Of a DNA stretch of 64,000 nucleotides, positions 1 through 11,371 are shown piece by piece. The stretch lies in NCBI RefSeq assembly GCF_000002865.3, contig NW_001865040.1:878954-942953 (forward strand), given 5' to 3'. Within the stretch, counting starts at the first letter, position 1; every line of letters begins with the position of its first letter. A program made the translations under genes and the position numbers. The stretch comes from Monosiga brevicollis MX1. Taxonomy: Eukaryota > Opisthokonta > Choanoflagellata > Craspedida > Salpingoecidae. A model generated the notes under the pieces. That model worked only from the letters and a program-made list of their open reading frames with translations, ran no database searches and was not told the DNA's origin.

Positions 1-16
1 TTGCGTTGGCTTGCAG

Positions 17-2841
17 ATCATATCGCACTCGTATGGCGGCTTTTTCCTGGCGGACAACGCCTTCCAATCCTTGGGCGATGTAGTCGAGTTCTACTGTAAC
101 CATTTTTTGTGCGACAACCTACGCCTCACCACTCCGCTGCGCCCGGAAACACCCGTTCAAGCTCAAAATGCCCGCAAGGTCGTGATGGCTACTGCCGACT
201 ACCAAGCCATGACTCCAGATGAACTCAGCTTTTTGAACGGCGACAAAATGACCGTCGTCAATGATGAAGATCACCACTGGCTCTGGTGTGTTCGCTCCGG
301 CGTTCAGCAGGCTGGGTTTGTGCCGCGCTCCCTCGTGGTTGCGTGTGGGGTCGAGGAGTCGGAGCGCGAGGCTGCCGCCAACTGCCAGCTTCCGCCCCAG
401 TTCCAGCGCTCCCGATGGCTGCACGGCCGCATCTCGCGCGAAGAGACGATCGACTACCTCCAGGGCCAGCCCGTCGGTTCCTTCCTCATTCGAGAGAGCA
501 GCAATCCGTACAGCCTCAGTATCAAGCTGGGCCCGGATAAAATCAAGCACATGCGCATCGAGGCCTCTGACCAGTCCCGCTACACCTGCGGTGAGCGACA
601 CTTTGACTGCCTCGAGGCGATTGTGCTCCGCTACATTAACACCCCAATCATGGACGACATTGAGTTACGCTACGCGGTGCCTCCGCAGGCGCTCGACGCT
701 GACATGGATGGTGATCTCTACAGCGATGTGCAATACAGTCGCGTGGGTGCTGGTAACACTGCTCCGGCACCGACGACGGCTCCGCCCAAGCCCGTCTCTG
801 CCCTGGACGCTGGCCGCTTGCAGGGCCGTTCCCTCCCCGGAGGTTACGAGAAAATGGGTGAGATCACCCGCAAGGTGAAGCGAAGCAAAAAGTGGAAAAC
901 CATGTACTTTGCCCTCCAGTCAGCCAAGAGCCGTCTCTTCTGCTTTGAGACGAAGGACGCCATCAAGCCCAAGGGCATTATCGATCTGCGCAGCAGCTAT
1001 CTCACCACCGTCGATGATAGCCTCTTCGGGCGTCCCAATTGCTTTCAGATCGTGGTCAACGGGTCGGAGGTGCATCTTTGCACCGACACTCCACAAGAGC
1101 GCGACAGCTGGCTTGAAGCCCTCTATGAACACTGCGCCGAGTGTGGTGTTGGCCGTCCCATGGTTGACCCCACCACCAAGCACACCATTGCCACCCTCAG
1201 CGTCAAGATCATGGATACCAAGGATCTGCCCGTCAAGTCAGGGTCTGTCGTTTTTGTAGCCTCACTCAATGGCAGCAAGCACGCTCGGACCCGTGCCAAG
1301 CCCGTCAAGGACAATGCCGCCTTTTTTGATGAAGGTTTTGAGGTGAACAACATTTCCACTGTTGTCCAGGACCTTCGCTTGGAGCTAGTGCCCACGGGCC
1401 TCCGCAAGGGTACAATTGGTGCCCTCTCCATCGTACTCAGCTCTCTCCGTGGCACACCGCCGGTGCGTGATGATAGTTGTGGGTCGGGCGCTATTGCCTC
1501 GTACTCCGTATGCGTCCGTATATACTGGCCAATGCTCACGTATTGCTTGCATACTCTAGCGAGAAGAATGGTACACATTGTCTTCTGATGGCAAACCAGC
1601 AGGTCGCGTGCGCGTCAAACTCAGTCTGGCAGATGAGGTGGGCTGTCTGCAACCTGCTGACGTTTTCCTTTTTACCTTTTTACTCTTTTTTTCTTTTTTT
1701 TTTTTTTTCTCCTCCCCTAGCGTTCACTTGTTTTGATAGCGTGCATTCGCTTTGATCGCCCCATCCCCCCGCATTGCTCACGGCCACCCCTTGGGTTTCC
1801 TTTGCTGTCGTGCATGCGCCAGGTCATCTTGCCAGTCAAGGCGTATGAGCCTCTCAAGCTGGAGCTGGAGCGCAAGGATATGGTGCTGCAATCGGCATTG
1901 GCAGAGCATTTACGAGCATCGCTCAATGCCTTTGCAAACCATCTCATTCGCATTTGGATCAATGATGGTCGGGACGAGGAGCTGATTGGCTACCTCATGG
2001 CGCACCACATGCAAACGGAGGAGTCACCAGGCACCCTCTTCCGTGGCAACACACTTGTAACCAAGGTTATGGATCAGTACATGAAGTTTATTGCCATCGA
2101 TTATTTGCAGGATACGGTGGAGCACTGCATTGTGGATATTTGCGATGAGAAGCGCTCATTTGAAATGGACGATTCGCGTGGCGGGCGCCCAGCCGAGAGT
2201 GCCCGCATTCTCAAGACTCATTGTCAAAACATTTGCAACTCCATCTTTGCATCCGTTGATCGGTGTCCACCACCGCTCCGCCGAGTCTTTGGCGTGTTGC
2301 AACAACAGGCCAAGAAGCGCTTTCCAGGAGATGCTCATGTCCAATACACATCAGTGAGCGCCTTCCTCTTTCTGCGGCTTTTTTGCCCCGCGATCATCAA
2401 CCCCAAGCTGTTCAATATGATGTCTGAGCATCCTACGGACACGCTGGCACGCAACTTGACGCTTGTGGCCAAGGTCATTCAGAACCTTGCCAACATGGCG
2501 GAGTTTGGTCAGAAGGAGGCCTTCATGCAGCCAATGAACGAGTTTATCATGCTCAATCGTGGTAAAATGCAAACCTTCCTCAACAGCGTCTCCTCCAGCA
2601 CCCGAGGCGAACATGAGGTGAAAGTGGCTTCAGCCTCGCGTGACTTGGCTGCTGTGGCGCGGATGTGCAGCCAAACCGACAAACTCGAGACCGTCTTGGA
2701 CTCTTACAAGGTTAGTTTTGCTTTGGGGACCGGGCCTGCTCGTCACGGGTTGACCTCTCATTGGCTGCCCCTTATTTTTATCAGGTGCAATCGCCGCTCG
2801 TGAGCATCATCCGAGCTTTAGAAAGCAAGAACAATGCGTAG
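17..2841 (+). CDS. RASA1: p120 RasGAP (RASA1-like), 5' end outside the window
   Basis: GTPase-activating protein that switches off Ras and binds phosphotyrosine partners. Exons: 17-1462, 1560-1637, 1823-2710, 2785-2841; all phases agree. The window opens on an intron acceptor (ttgcag), so the start is missing. Order seen: tail of a first SH2, SH3 (about residues 55-110 of this part), second SH2 with the FLIRES motif, PH, C2, then the RasGAP domain. The GAP domain has TLFRGNTL, whose Arg aligns with the arginine finger, and FLRLFCPAIINP, the family's FLR signature. This SH2-SH3-SH2-PH-C2-GAP order is that of animal RASA1. The last exon adds 18 residues. It converges with the sialidase gene downstream. 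The family call is firm; orthology to RASA1 is inferred from domain order. Confidence 0.93.
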
Positions 2842-3167
2842 TCCTGACCCCCCTCTTTTGTTTTCATTCTGTTCCATACACTTGCTGCTTGTTTCTCCTT
2901 CTTTCTTGTTGAATGAAAAATTCAAGCTGCCCGCCAGTCCATGTGAGGGGATCTTGTCCCGCTTTTCTGATTGGCGTGCTGGGGCCAAACCTTGAGGTCG
3001 GGGAACAACTACAAGACTTGCACAAAATAAAACTTAGTTCAAAATGATGCAGAATACTTGATTTTTCGAGGCGCTTGTACCCGATCATGAGGCTTGCCCT
3101 ATCAAAACCCCATCGCCCAGGAACAGATTCCAAGAATGGGAACGGAAATTGACTCTGGCTCCATGCT

Positions 3168-4590
3168 TCACTCGTAGCAGAGGTTGATGTGGGCAAAGGT
3201 GATGCGCTCCGCATAGCTTTGCTCACCTCGCTCATAGGCCACACCAAGCGCTATAGCATTGCAGGTGGGAAGGGAACCAAGGAAGGGTCATGAGATACAG
3301 TTTCCCAATAGAAAAGCGGGGCCAAGGTCACGCCCACGTACTGCATTTGCTATTAGGGTGGTTGGTCGCCACGCTGTAACCTGAGGGGCCGGGCCAGAGG
3401 GTGACCTCGTGGGACCAGGTGTTGCCGCCATCCATGGAGGACTGAACGGACATGTTAATGCGCTGGTCACGGCTGTTTGGGTTGGTAAAGTATAGCGTGT
3501 CATTAGCGGCCACCAAGCCCGCGGAACAAACAGGCTCGATAAGGTCAGGGATGTACGTCAAAGGGCCCCAGGTCAGGCCGCCGTCATGGCTCACGCTCTG
3601 CGCGCGGCAGTCGCAGCTTGAATTTAGGTGGCTGTTGCGAAAGTTGATCAGCAAAGTGCCATCGGCCAATTCGGCCACTTGACACTCTTGCATCTCGGGA
3701 AACACGGCACTGACAACGTAGGATGCCCCTTGATCATCCGAGAACCAGACGACACCGTTGGCAGAGTGGCCCGCGTGGTAACCCGAAGCACCGCACATGA
3801 TAATGCGGCCTGGGTGCGTGTGCGCAAGGGTGATGCCCAAGCCTGGCCCGGCCAAAGTTCCATTCCACGCACTCAAATTGACCTGAAAAATCCACAAAGA
3901 GACGACACATAAGACAGACATGTGCGCACAGAGAAAGGCGGTGCGGGGGAAGCGGTGGGGGATCGCAGAACATGGCCCTTGATAGCAACGGATTTGACTG
4001 AGCACGGGACAAGACAGAGCGGTCAAATCAACAGAGAAATCAGTTGTTTCCAAGCGGACGCACTGGTTGAGCGGAAGACCAGGTGAGGCCAGCGTCGCGT
4101 GATTCCATTTGAAAGGTGGTCCAAGGTTCATCCAGAGTAGAATTGACAAACTGAAGCAACACGAGGTCAGGTGTAGCGGTGGTGCTGGAGCCCGGAACCA
4201 CCGTCAAGTAAGGGTTGCGGTAGGTCGTATTCCCAGTCAGACTGCCCACGAGCATGACTGGCTCGGACCACGTGAAGCCCCCATCTTGGCTTCGCACGAG
4301 TTCAATATCCTTGGGGGCTTGATCGCCACAGGTTGTGCGACGGCTTTCGACAGCCATCAAGACAGTATTGTTGGGCAGCGTTACGGCAGTTGGCACACGA
4401 TAACACGCATGGCCCCGCGTTCCGCCGATGAACACATCAACTTGGCTACCATGATGTCAGTGGATGTGAGAATGACGCGTGCGAGCCATCAGCGCGCTGC
4501 TTGCACAACCAGGGAAACGTACTCAACCTGAATCGCCGCATCTGCCACTGACAGGCAGCCCAAAACCAGGCCCAGCGCGAGCAATTTCAT
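3168..4590 (-). CDS. secreted exo-alpha-sialidase (BNR/Asp-box, GH33-like)
   Basis: Predicted to remove terminal sialic acids outside the cell or in the secretory path. Exons in coding order: 4523-4590, 4064-4445, 3342-3882, 3168-3250; 357 residues. The first exon encodes a signal peptide (MKLLALGLVLGCLSVADA). The first donor is taken as gtacgt, after the codons for IQV, because only this keeps the frame. The YRVP motif holds the first Arg of the catalytic triad, and Asp boxes follow: SQDGGFTW, SRDAGLTW, SHDGGLTW and SMDGGNTW, plus a degenerate SDDQGASY. The end reads GVAYERGEQSYAERITFA, the usual sialidase C terminus. It is divergent from the fucosyltransferase at 5040. Bacterial and animal sialidases share this fold, so origin cannot be judged here. 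Confidence 0.92.
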
Positions 4591-5039
4591 GCTGACTGTG
4601 TGTCAGTCAATGATCCCCCCGGCACCAGCCACGAGCCGAAAGCAGAGAAGAAAGCGGAGGCTGATGGATGATGACCTCGAGACGGCCGAGGAAGGTCAGT
4701 CGATTTATTGATGTTTGCTAACTGCACCATGTAGATCTCAGAAAGTCTGACATGAAGACGGAACCTTAGCAGACACCAGTGAGGATGGCTTGAGAAGCTT
4801 GCCTGCAAGCTTGCAACGGCTGCATGTTTTTTTTCTTGGCTGGCTCCTGCTGTTGCTGCCGTGGCTGATCGTCGTTGTGGTTCAAGAGTTGTGGCGGGTT
4901 GCCGGCCTGCACAGTGTTCACGGCAGTGGGGCGTGACAGTGGCCAGGCACACACCGACTCTTGTGGCTAGCTCTATCAAAGATAAGACAAAGCCCCCTTT
5001 TCCCTGGACGTATGTGCTTGGACAGATCTCGCGTTCAAC
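4591..5039. other. divergent intergenic region, sialidase / FUT8-like A
   Basis: 449 bases between two genes transcribed away from each other, so it must hold both promoters. I see no TATA box that I would defend and no small gene with convincing splice sites. Confidence 0.5.
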
Positions 5040-7180
5040 ATGGCTCGGCTGCGATGGGGCGCGCTGATGGGCACTCTATTGGTCGCGGGGGCCCTCTGTG
5101 TTGTGGTGCTTGTGCATACCTCAGCGTTGCCCGGCTCTCTGGCATCTCCAGCGGTGAGTGGACAAAGGCTCTGCCCGTGCATGCATGTGCCTGCTGATCC
5201 GTTTGATCATCTTCCCCCATACTCACCCCCAACCTGTTGCGCAGGCCAAGCTGAGCCGGGCGATTGAAGACCCTATGCGGCCGGTGGACCTCCCCAACTC
5301 GGAGCTGGCAGCTCTTCGCGCCGATGTTCAGCAGCTGCAAGTGTTGCATAGTGAACTGTTGCATGCTGTGCAGCAGCGTGCGGCCACGACCCCCGTCCGA
5401 GCGAATCCACCTACGTTGAGCGGCATTGATGGTGCAGCCGTGCGTGAGATCAAGACTCTAACCCAAGATCTCAAGGAGCTCATGAGCCACTTACAGGCGG
5501 TGCAGCAACAGCAGGATCGTGCCGCAGCCCTGGCGGCAGCCAAGCCACCGGCCCCAGCCCCAGCTCCGGCCCCGGCTCCAGCCCCGGCTCCGATGAAGCA
5601 TAGGGATCAAGGCGATGTTGAGATGCCCATGCGACATTTCTCATACCCGCAGCTGCCCAAGTACCGAGAGATGAGCGACGAGAATAAGGCGCGTCTTAAC
5701 CGTGCTGCGGATAAGCTGCAAGCTGATCTTCAACGCATTCAGCTGGCATCGGCACCGCAAAAATTGCTCAAATGTAGGATCGGGGCTTCATGTGGCTTTG
5801 GGTGTCGCATTCACCGCCTCTGCGTTTGCCTTTTTCGTGCCCTGGAACAAGAGCGGACCATGATCATTGACGGCGAGGAGACAACGCCCTACTCCACGGG
5901 CAGCCTCACCGACTGCCGGGGTTGGAATTGCTTTTTTGAAAAATACAAGCATGATAACGTGGACCTGTCCCTGGGTGTCGACACGCTCGATTTCGCCGTG
6001 GATTCGCATCTTCATGACCCCCTGTCCGAGCAGGCACCGTATTACAAAGAAGCCTTGCAGGCGTTTGATCAGCGCACGGACCCGGCCCGGCTCTGGCTTG
6101 TGGGTCAGCTCTTGGGTTGGCTTGTACGCCCGAATGCACGACTCAAGGCGTTTGTGCATGATCGCACATCCCAGCTTCAGCTTCAACTGCCTGTGGACTT
6201 TGGAGTCCACATTCGCATGACCGACAAGTTGGCCAGCGAAGCCAAGGTATGTCCGATTGGCACGCGCTCGCCACCTGCGTGCATCAAACGTGCTGTTCAA
6301 TTTATGAGCCGCCCCAGCGCACCGTGCCAACCACCGTTCGCACTGCCCTCACCACGTGTGTGATGACGAGCAGTTGCATGTCTGGCGCGAGTACTTTCAG
6401 CACGTGGACCATCGGTTGATGCAAGACCTCGAGGTGTATTGGCACAGCTTTTACGACTTTAAAGCCAACACCACGGCCTTTGTGGCTACTGATGAACCCA
6501 GCATCTTTGAGGAAAAAGGACGCTCGTCCATTTCCAACTTTCGGCACAACCGCATTGTCTGGAATCCCGAAGGTAACTTTTTTTTTTTTCTTTTTTTTTA
6601 TATGCCTGCTGAATGTAGCATGTCAATCGCGGCTCTGCCTGCCTACATTCACGGCATCAACTCAAATTGGCCTTGTCTCGCGCTTGTAAACCGTGATCTG
6701 CTGGTCGTGGTGCCAATATAGGCGCGACCTTGGCACAGTCACAAACCACCCGTTACTCCCAAGCGTCGCTGGACAACCTCATGTTTGAAATTTATGTCAT
6801 GGCCACTTGCCGCTACTTTGTTGGCACCTTCTCGAGTCAAGGTGCGCTCATTTTTCAAGTCATGGAACCCTGATATGCTGAAGCCTGCTTAGCCCCCTCC
6901 GCTTGACGCCAACGCTCACCCGTCCACGTGTTGGGTGACAGTGTCGCGAATGGTGGCCGAGCTGCAAATGTATGATCGCCGCTATGATGTACTCTTTCGC
7001 GTGGACTCGCTTGACGAACCCTGGTTGGTTGCGTATCCAAACCGAACTGTCCGACCGCAGCAGCATCGGCTGGGCGTTTCTTTCGACTCACCACTGCCTC
7101 TTGTAGGTATGGCGTCTTGTGATTGCAGTGCAGCTTGCTGTTTGGTCGATCCCACCATCATAACAGTCGCGTATACCTGA
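5040..7180 (+). CDS. FUT8: FUT8-like alpha-1,6-fucosyltransferase, copy A (GT23)
   Basis: Predicted Golgi enzyme that transfers fucose from GDP-fucose to N-glycan core GlcNAc. Exons: 5040-5153, 5245-6246, 6374-6572, 6722-6841, 6942-7180; 557 residues. It is a type II membrane protein: a hydrophobic helix at about residues 7-30, a coiled-coil stem, and an Ala-Pro repeat near residues 140-154. The catalytic part has CGFGCRIHRLCVCLFRAL, VDFGVHIRMTDK (the GDP-fucose site, like HVRRTDK in FUT8), FVATDEPSIFEE and GTFSSQVSRMV. Animal FUT8 ends in an SH3 domain; here the protein stops soon after VDSLDEPW with no SH3 visible. The next gene is a tandem paralogue with identical intron phases. The exact acceptor is not in doubt because phases agree throughout; substrate is inferred. 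Confidence 0.88.
5551..5594 (+). repeat. Ala-Pro codon repeat in FUT8-like A
   Basis: Imperfect tandem gcccc-agct/ggct units encode a run of alternating Ala and Pro between the stem and the catalytic domain. Copy B lacks it, so it arose or expanded after the duplication. Confidence 0.8.
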
Positions 7181-7605
7181 CCAATTAAACAATCATCCTC
7201 CACGATCTGCCATCCCTCTCTCGAATACATTTTTTGCACGAGTTTGGAAAGAAAAAAAAACACACAAGAATCTGTTTTGATGGAAATTGTGTGACTAACT
7301 GAAAGAAGGATCATCACACGCAACTTTCACACGAACGTTGGTATCAAAATCGCTTAGAAGGGGGGGACGGGGGTGTTCAATCGGATCACTTGAGAATTTT
7401 TATTTTGTTTCTGAATTCTCCTCGATTTGCCGTGAAGCGCGCATGCGCTGGTCCGGCCTTGGAGGCGCAACAGTGACGGCGTGAACGTGGCCGACCATTT
7501 TTTGTTTTGTCTGGGATCAAACGCGGCGTCATTGGCCAGCGAAAGCCGCAATCTCATCGACTGTGCCGTTGCTGTGGTGGACGCGAGGTGCCCCACATTG
7601 TGACG
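7181..7605. other. intergenic region between FUT8-like A and B
   Basis: 425 bases between tandem paralogues. It must carry the 3' end of copy A and the promoter of copy B. Short A runs and a G run near 7360 are present; no gene is seen. Confidence 0.45.
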
Positions 7606-9735
7606 ATGCGAACACCTCGCGTGGCGACCCTGGCCTATGCCGCCTTGGCGCTGGCCATAGTCCTTCTGCTCGGCTACTCGTGGCACGAGCTGCTTCAAAC
7701 CCGCGCCGAACTCGTAAGTTGCGCTTGCCACCTGCCTGTTCGATCATCTCTTAGGTGCCATGGCGGAGAAACCCCCATCGGCCAGAGCGTTGACAATTTT
7801 GCCCTTCAAGGCTCCGCGGTGCCTCATTCCTCAGGGTTGTCTCACACTTTTTACTCTCAGGAATCGTTGCGAAGCAACAAGGAGACCCGGGCCTCAAGCA
7901 CGTCCCGACCAGCGATCACGTCCCACAATGCCGCCCTGCATGAGTCTCTGGCAGATTTGCTGCAGCGTGCCGACAAGACGCTGGGCATGCTGCAACAATT
8001 GCAAAACCATGCTCGGGGGCACTCTTCAGAGCTGGTGACGATGAAAGAAAATGTCGAGGCCATGCATAATTCGTTGCGCGAGCTTGGATCTCGTGCGGTA
8101 GATGCACCAGCACCGGCGCCACAAGCGGAATCTCTTGAGGCGGCCAAACACTCGCGAAATGTTGGCCAGGCTGATGACATGCCCGGTGCCCACCATGTCG
8201 TGTCACCAGAATCGTCAGTGACCTGTCCTTCCTTGGACAAGGGAGGCCGCAAAGAGCTGCCCTACGGACACCTACCGCCCTACAACAAGTTTAATGAAAC
8301 CGAGCTTCAACTGCTCAAGGCAGCCCGCGACCAGCTCATGAAGGATCTGAACACTTACCAGCTGAATCCTTCACCCGAGCGTGCATTGCACTGTGTCATT
8401 CGCTCGCGCTGTGGCTTTGGCTGTCGCTTGCACCGCATTGTTGTCTGCCTACATCGAGCTCTAATGAGCAAGAAGACCATGATACTTGAAGGCACGGAGG
8501 TCGAACCCTACAGTATTGGCGAACTCCGCGACTGTACCGGATGGGATTGCTTCTTTGCCCCGTACAAAGGCAAGTCCGTGACAATCAACAACGTAAAGTC
8601 GGTTGAGCAGTTTGCCGTCGACTCGCACCTCGGAGGTTCGCTTGGCAAGACATCAATATACTATGAAATGGCGCTCAAGGGCATGGGCGGTCGTGAGATG
8701 CCTGCCAAGCTTTGGGTAGTTGGCCAGCTTGTGGGCTGGCTGATCAGGCCCAGCGAGCGCATGAAGCGCGTTTTGAATGGCAAGCTCTCCGAGCTCAAGC
8801 TGACACTTCCAGTGGACTTTGGTGTACACATCCGCATGACTGACAAGCTTGCCAGCGAAGCCAAGGTCAGACCTGCTGCCGGATATACCGCCGTTTGTGT
8901 TTTTGCATGCAAGCCCTCGTCTCTAGCCTCTAGCCCTGCGGCCCTCACTTTGCTTCCCCCACCACTGGTGCACCATGTGCAGTTGCATGTGTGGCGCGAG
9001 TATTTCCAGCACGTAGACCACAAACTGTTTCCAGACCCCGAAGTGTACTGGCATAGCTTTTATGATTTTACCGCAAATACCACAGCCTTTGTTGCCACCG
9101 ATGAACCAAAGATCTTTGAAGAACGCGGACGCTCAGCCATCTCCAGCTTCCGCCACAACCGCATCGTTTGGAACCCCGAAGGTGTGACCTGAAATCTGGG
9201 CTTGCTGTTGCTGGCTTTTGAAGTTTGTACAAATGTGTGCTGACTGGCACTGGCTTTTCACGGGCAACAGGGGCTGAGCTTGCCCAGCAGCAAGGCACAC
9301 GCTACTCGCAGCGTTCGCTGGACAATCTCATGTGCGAGGTTTATATCTTGACATCAGCCAAGCATTTTGTTGGCACCTTCTCCAGCCAGAGTAGGTCGTT
9401 GGTGCAGTCCGGATGGGGCATTCGGTTGGAGGTGATCGCACCCTGTGGGGCTGCGCTTTTTATTTTTTATTTTTTGCTCATCGTGTGTCTCCCGCAACGG
9501 CTCGCGGCATTTAGTCTCGCGTTTGGTCATTGAGCTTGAGATGTTCCAAGAGCGCTATGATGCTTTCTTCCGTGTGGACTCTCTTGACGAGCCGTGGTAC
9601 GAGGTCTCAGTTCTTCCTCACAAAAATTGCCATTTGAGGCGTGATGTGGTTGTTACTCTCCAGCCCAAGGGATGTGCATGTGTCCAGTGGCTCTTTCTCA
9701 CGGTCGGAACTTTTCATAGGCACGGTGTGTTTTAA
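7606..9735 (+). CDS. FUT8: FUT8-like alpha-1,6-fucosyltransferase, copy B (GT23)
   Basis: Second GT23 fucosyltransferase. Exons: 7606-7713, 7861-8865, 8983-9181, 9271-9390, 9515-9735; 550 residues. Exons 3 and 4 are 199 and 120 nt, exactly as in copy A, and every intron has the same phase, so this is a tandem duplication. The start is the ATG at 7606, just before a hydrophobic helix (AYAALALAIVLLLGY); an upstream in-frame extension lacks a signal-anchor pattern. Motifs: CGFGCRLHRIVVCLHRAL, VDFGVHIRMTDK, FVATDEPKIFEE, GTFSSQ and FRVDSLDEPW. The stem is longer and differs from copy A. The last about 40 residues (rich in Val, Cys and His) share nothing obvious with the tail of copy A, and there is no SH3 domain. 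Confidence 0.87.
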
Positions 9736-10468
9736 GATTGTGCAAGTGCAGAAGCGAAGCGCCAAGAGTTCTCAAGTGGTCCCATTTCCCCGTGGTTCTC
9801 AGCGTCTTCCAAGAAACGGGCGAGGGGAAGCATGCGCCAGCACGGGCACTCTCGTGTGAAACCGACCCATGGCGCAGCTCCAAGCGGGGGAGGATGCACT
9901 GATCAATCTATTCCCCAAGCACCTGATACCTTCCACAAATGTTTCAACGAGATAGGGCATTCCTTGGAGCTCGATAATGATGCTGTTTGCCATTAGCTAG
10001 TTGCAATTTTTTGGAGGCTTTCTTTTTTTTTTTTTTTTTTTGGCAGGCCAAGTCAGACTTGCATTCAAACAAGGAGGCGACGGTTTGGTGGTAACGCATT
10101 GCCACGACAAACGCAAAGGCCAAGGGGTGCACCCCGAAAAAGGAGGGCCGGGGCGGGGGGTAGGGTCGGGCTGTCGATGGGAGAGAAGAGTTGAGCCTCT
10201 TTCCGATCATCCAAAAGAAGACACACCAAAAAAAGAAGCCTTGTCTATACGTGCCGAAGGAAACAACATGCATGCTGGATTCCCAACACAAATCTGGTGG
10301 GATAAAAGCATAGCTTTTGTAGGAGTGACAGCACCGAGGAGGAGAAAGGGGAAAAACCAAACAAAAACGAAAACGTAGGCACGAAGATATCGTGCATTAC
10401 CGAGCCTGATGGATCGGCAGGATTGTGGTGGGTAGTCGTCCAATCACACGCACGCGCGTGGTGGGCTC
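9736..10468. other. convergent intergenic region without a visible gene
   Basis: 733 bases between the ends of FUT8-like B and ATP synthase subunit e. It holds a T run at 10022-10042 and a G/A-rich stretch at 10135-10230. Short open frames here have no splice support or family resemblance. Confidence 0.5.
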
Positions 10469-11203
10469 TTACAAACGGCCTTCCGCAGCAGCCACCAAGA
10501 CCTTCTCCAGGTCAAAACCAGGGGCGTTGGGGTCAGTGATCACTGCGCTTCAAACAAGCATGCGGGTTGATCGTGAGCAAAGCCAATTATACCGGGCAAG
10601 CGCATTTGTCAAAGATCAAGGTGGAGGCAAGATGGGATGGTTGGGGCATCGTGGCCAGTGGCCCCCCTTCGCGGAGACAAAAAGACAATTGAACAATCGA
10701 GGCGTGAAGAGCAGCGAGAAGCAGGTACGCACGGCCATTCTTGGCAGCTTCTGCGCGGGCCTTCTCCTCCTTGGCGGCCTTGGCGGCAGCCTTCTTGGCC
10801 TCCTTCTCCTGATGTGCCGCCTCAGTGCGGGCCAGAGAGCCTATGCAATACCAGGTCGCTATTCAATGCGAAGAATACGGCACACGCGCGAGTGTCCTGC
10901 ATTGAAAAGACTTACGGTGGCTCATGAGACCGTAGGTGACGCCAGCAAGCAGCGCAGCCCAGCGCGAGAACTGTGCAACAAGGTGCGACCGGTCAGAGTG
11001 GGCACGGGGGAAAATCGTGCATGCGCACGATCAATCAAGGTGCGACTCGCTTGGAGAAGCACCGCTGTGCCACGGGCTCGCAAAGAATTGGCTCGCCTCC
11101 CCAAAAGCCTCTAGCCCCAGCAAAGATGTACAAAAGTAGCTGGGCCAACCGCCGACGACATGCAGGGCAGACATACCTTGAGAACCGGGGAGAGCTCAGC
11201 CAT
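10469..11203 (-). CDS. ATP5ME: mitochondrial ATP synthase subunit e
   Basis: Small inner-membrane subunit of F1Fo ATP synthase, needed for dimer formation. Exons in coding order: 11177-11203, 10916-10970, 10733-10840, 10469-10542; 87 residues. The protein begins MAELSPVLKFSRWAALLAGV, followed by TYGLMSHRSLARTEA, which matches the family pattern (a short N-terminal helix with a GxxYG-like motif in the membrane segment, then a charged helix). The Ala-Lys-Glu-rich helix is followed by a short tail, LITDPNAPGFDLEKVLVAAA. All four exons are too small to stand out as open frames and were found by joining splice sites; the phases agree. It shares a 168-base divergent promoter region with the gene at 11372. 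Confidence 0.85.
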
Positions 11204-11371
11204 GATGAAGGTTCCAAGGGGACAGCGAGAGGCGCCAACGGGGTCAGTGAACAAGCTCGGGGTATAAATTGACCTCGTGATGGCAACCCGTTACACAAAA
11301 TCACACTTCCGTATCCACCTGAAATATTATCTGACAATCGAGAAGATGCACTTCCTCTCTCTCTCTACAAC
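11204..11371. promoter_or_regulatory. compact bidirectional promoter region, subunit e / unknown gene
   Basis: Only 168 bases separate the two ATG codons. A TATA-like tataaat lies at 11263-11269, about 100 bases before the plus-strand ATG. A CT-rich stretch (11354-11366) sits just before that ATG. Use of the TATA-like site is a guess. Confidence 0.4.

Noticed and set aside
9799-9993. Minus-strand 64-codon frame starting MANSIIIELQGMPYLVETFV
   Set aside because: The first 21 codons end at a possible donor, but no following exon in phase was found; no family is recognised.
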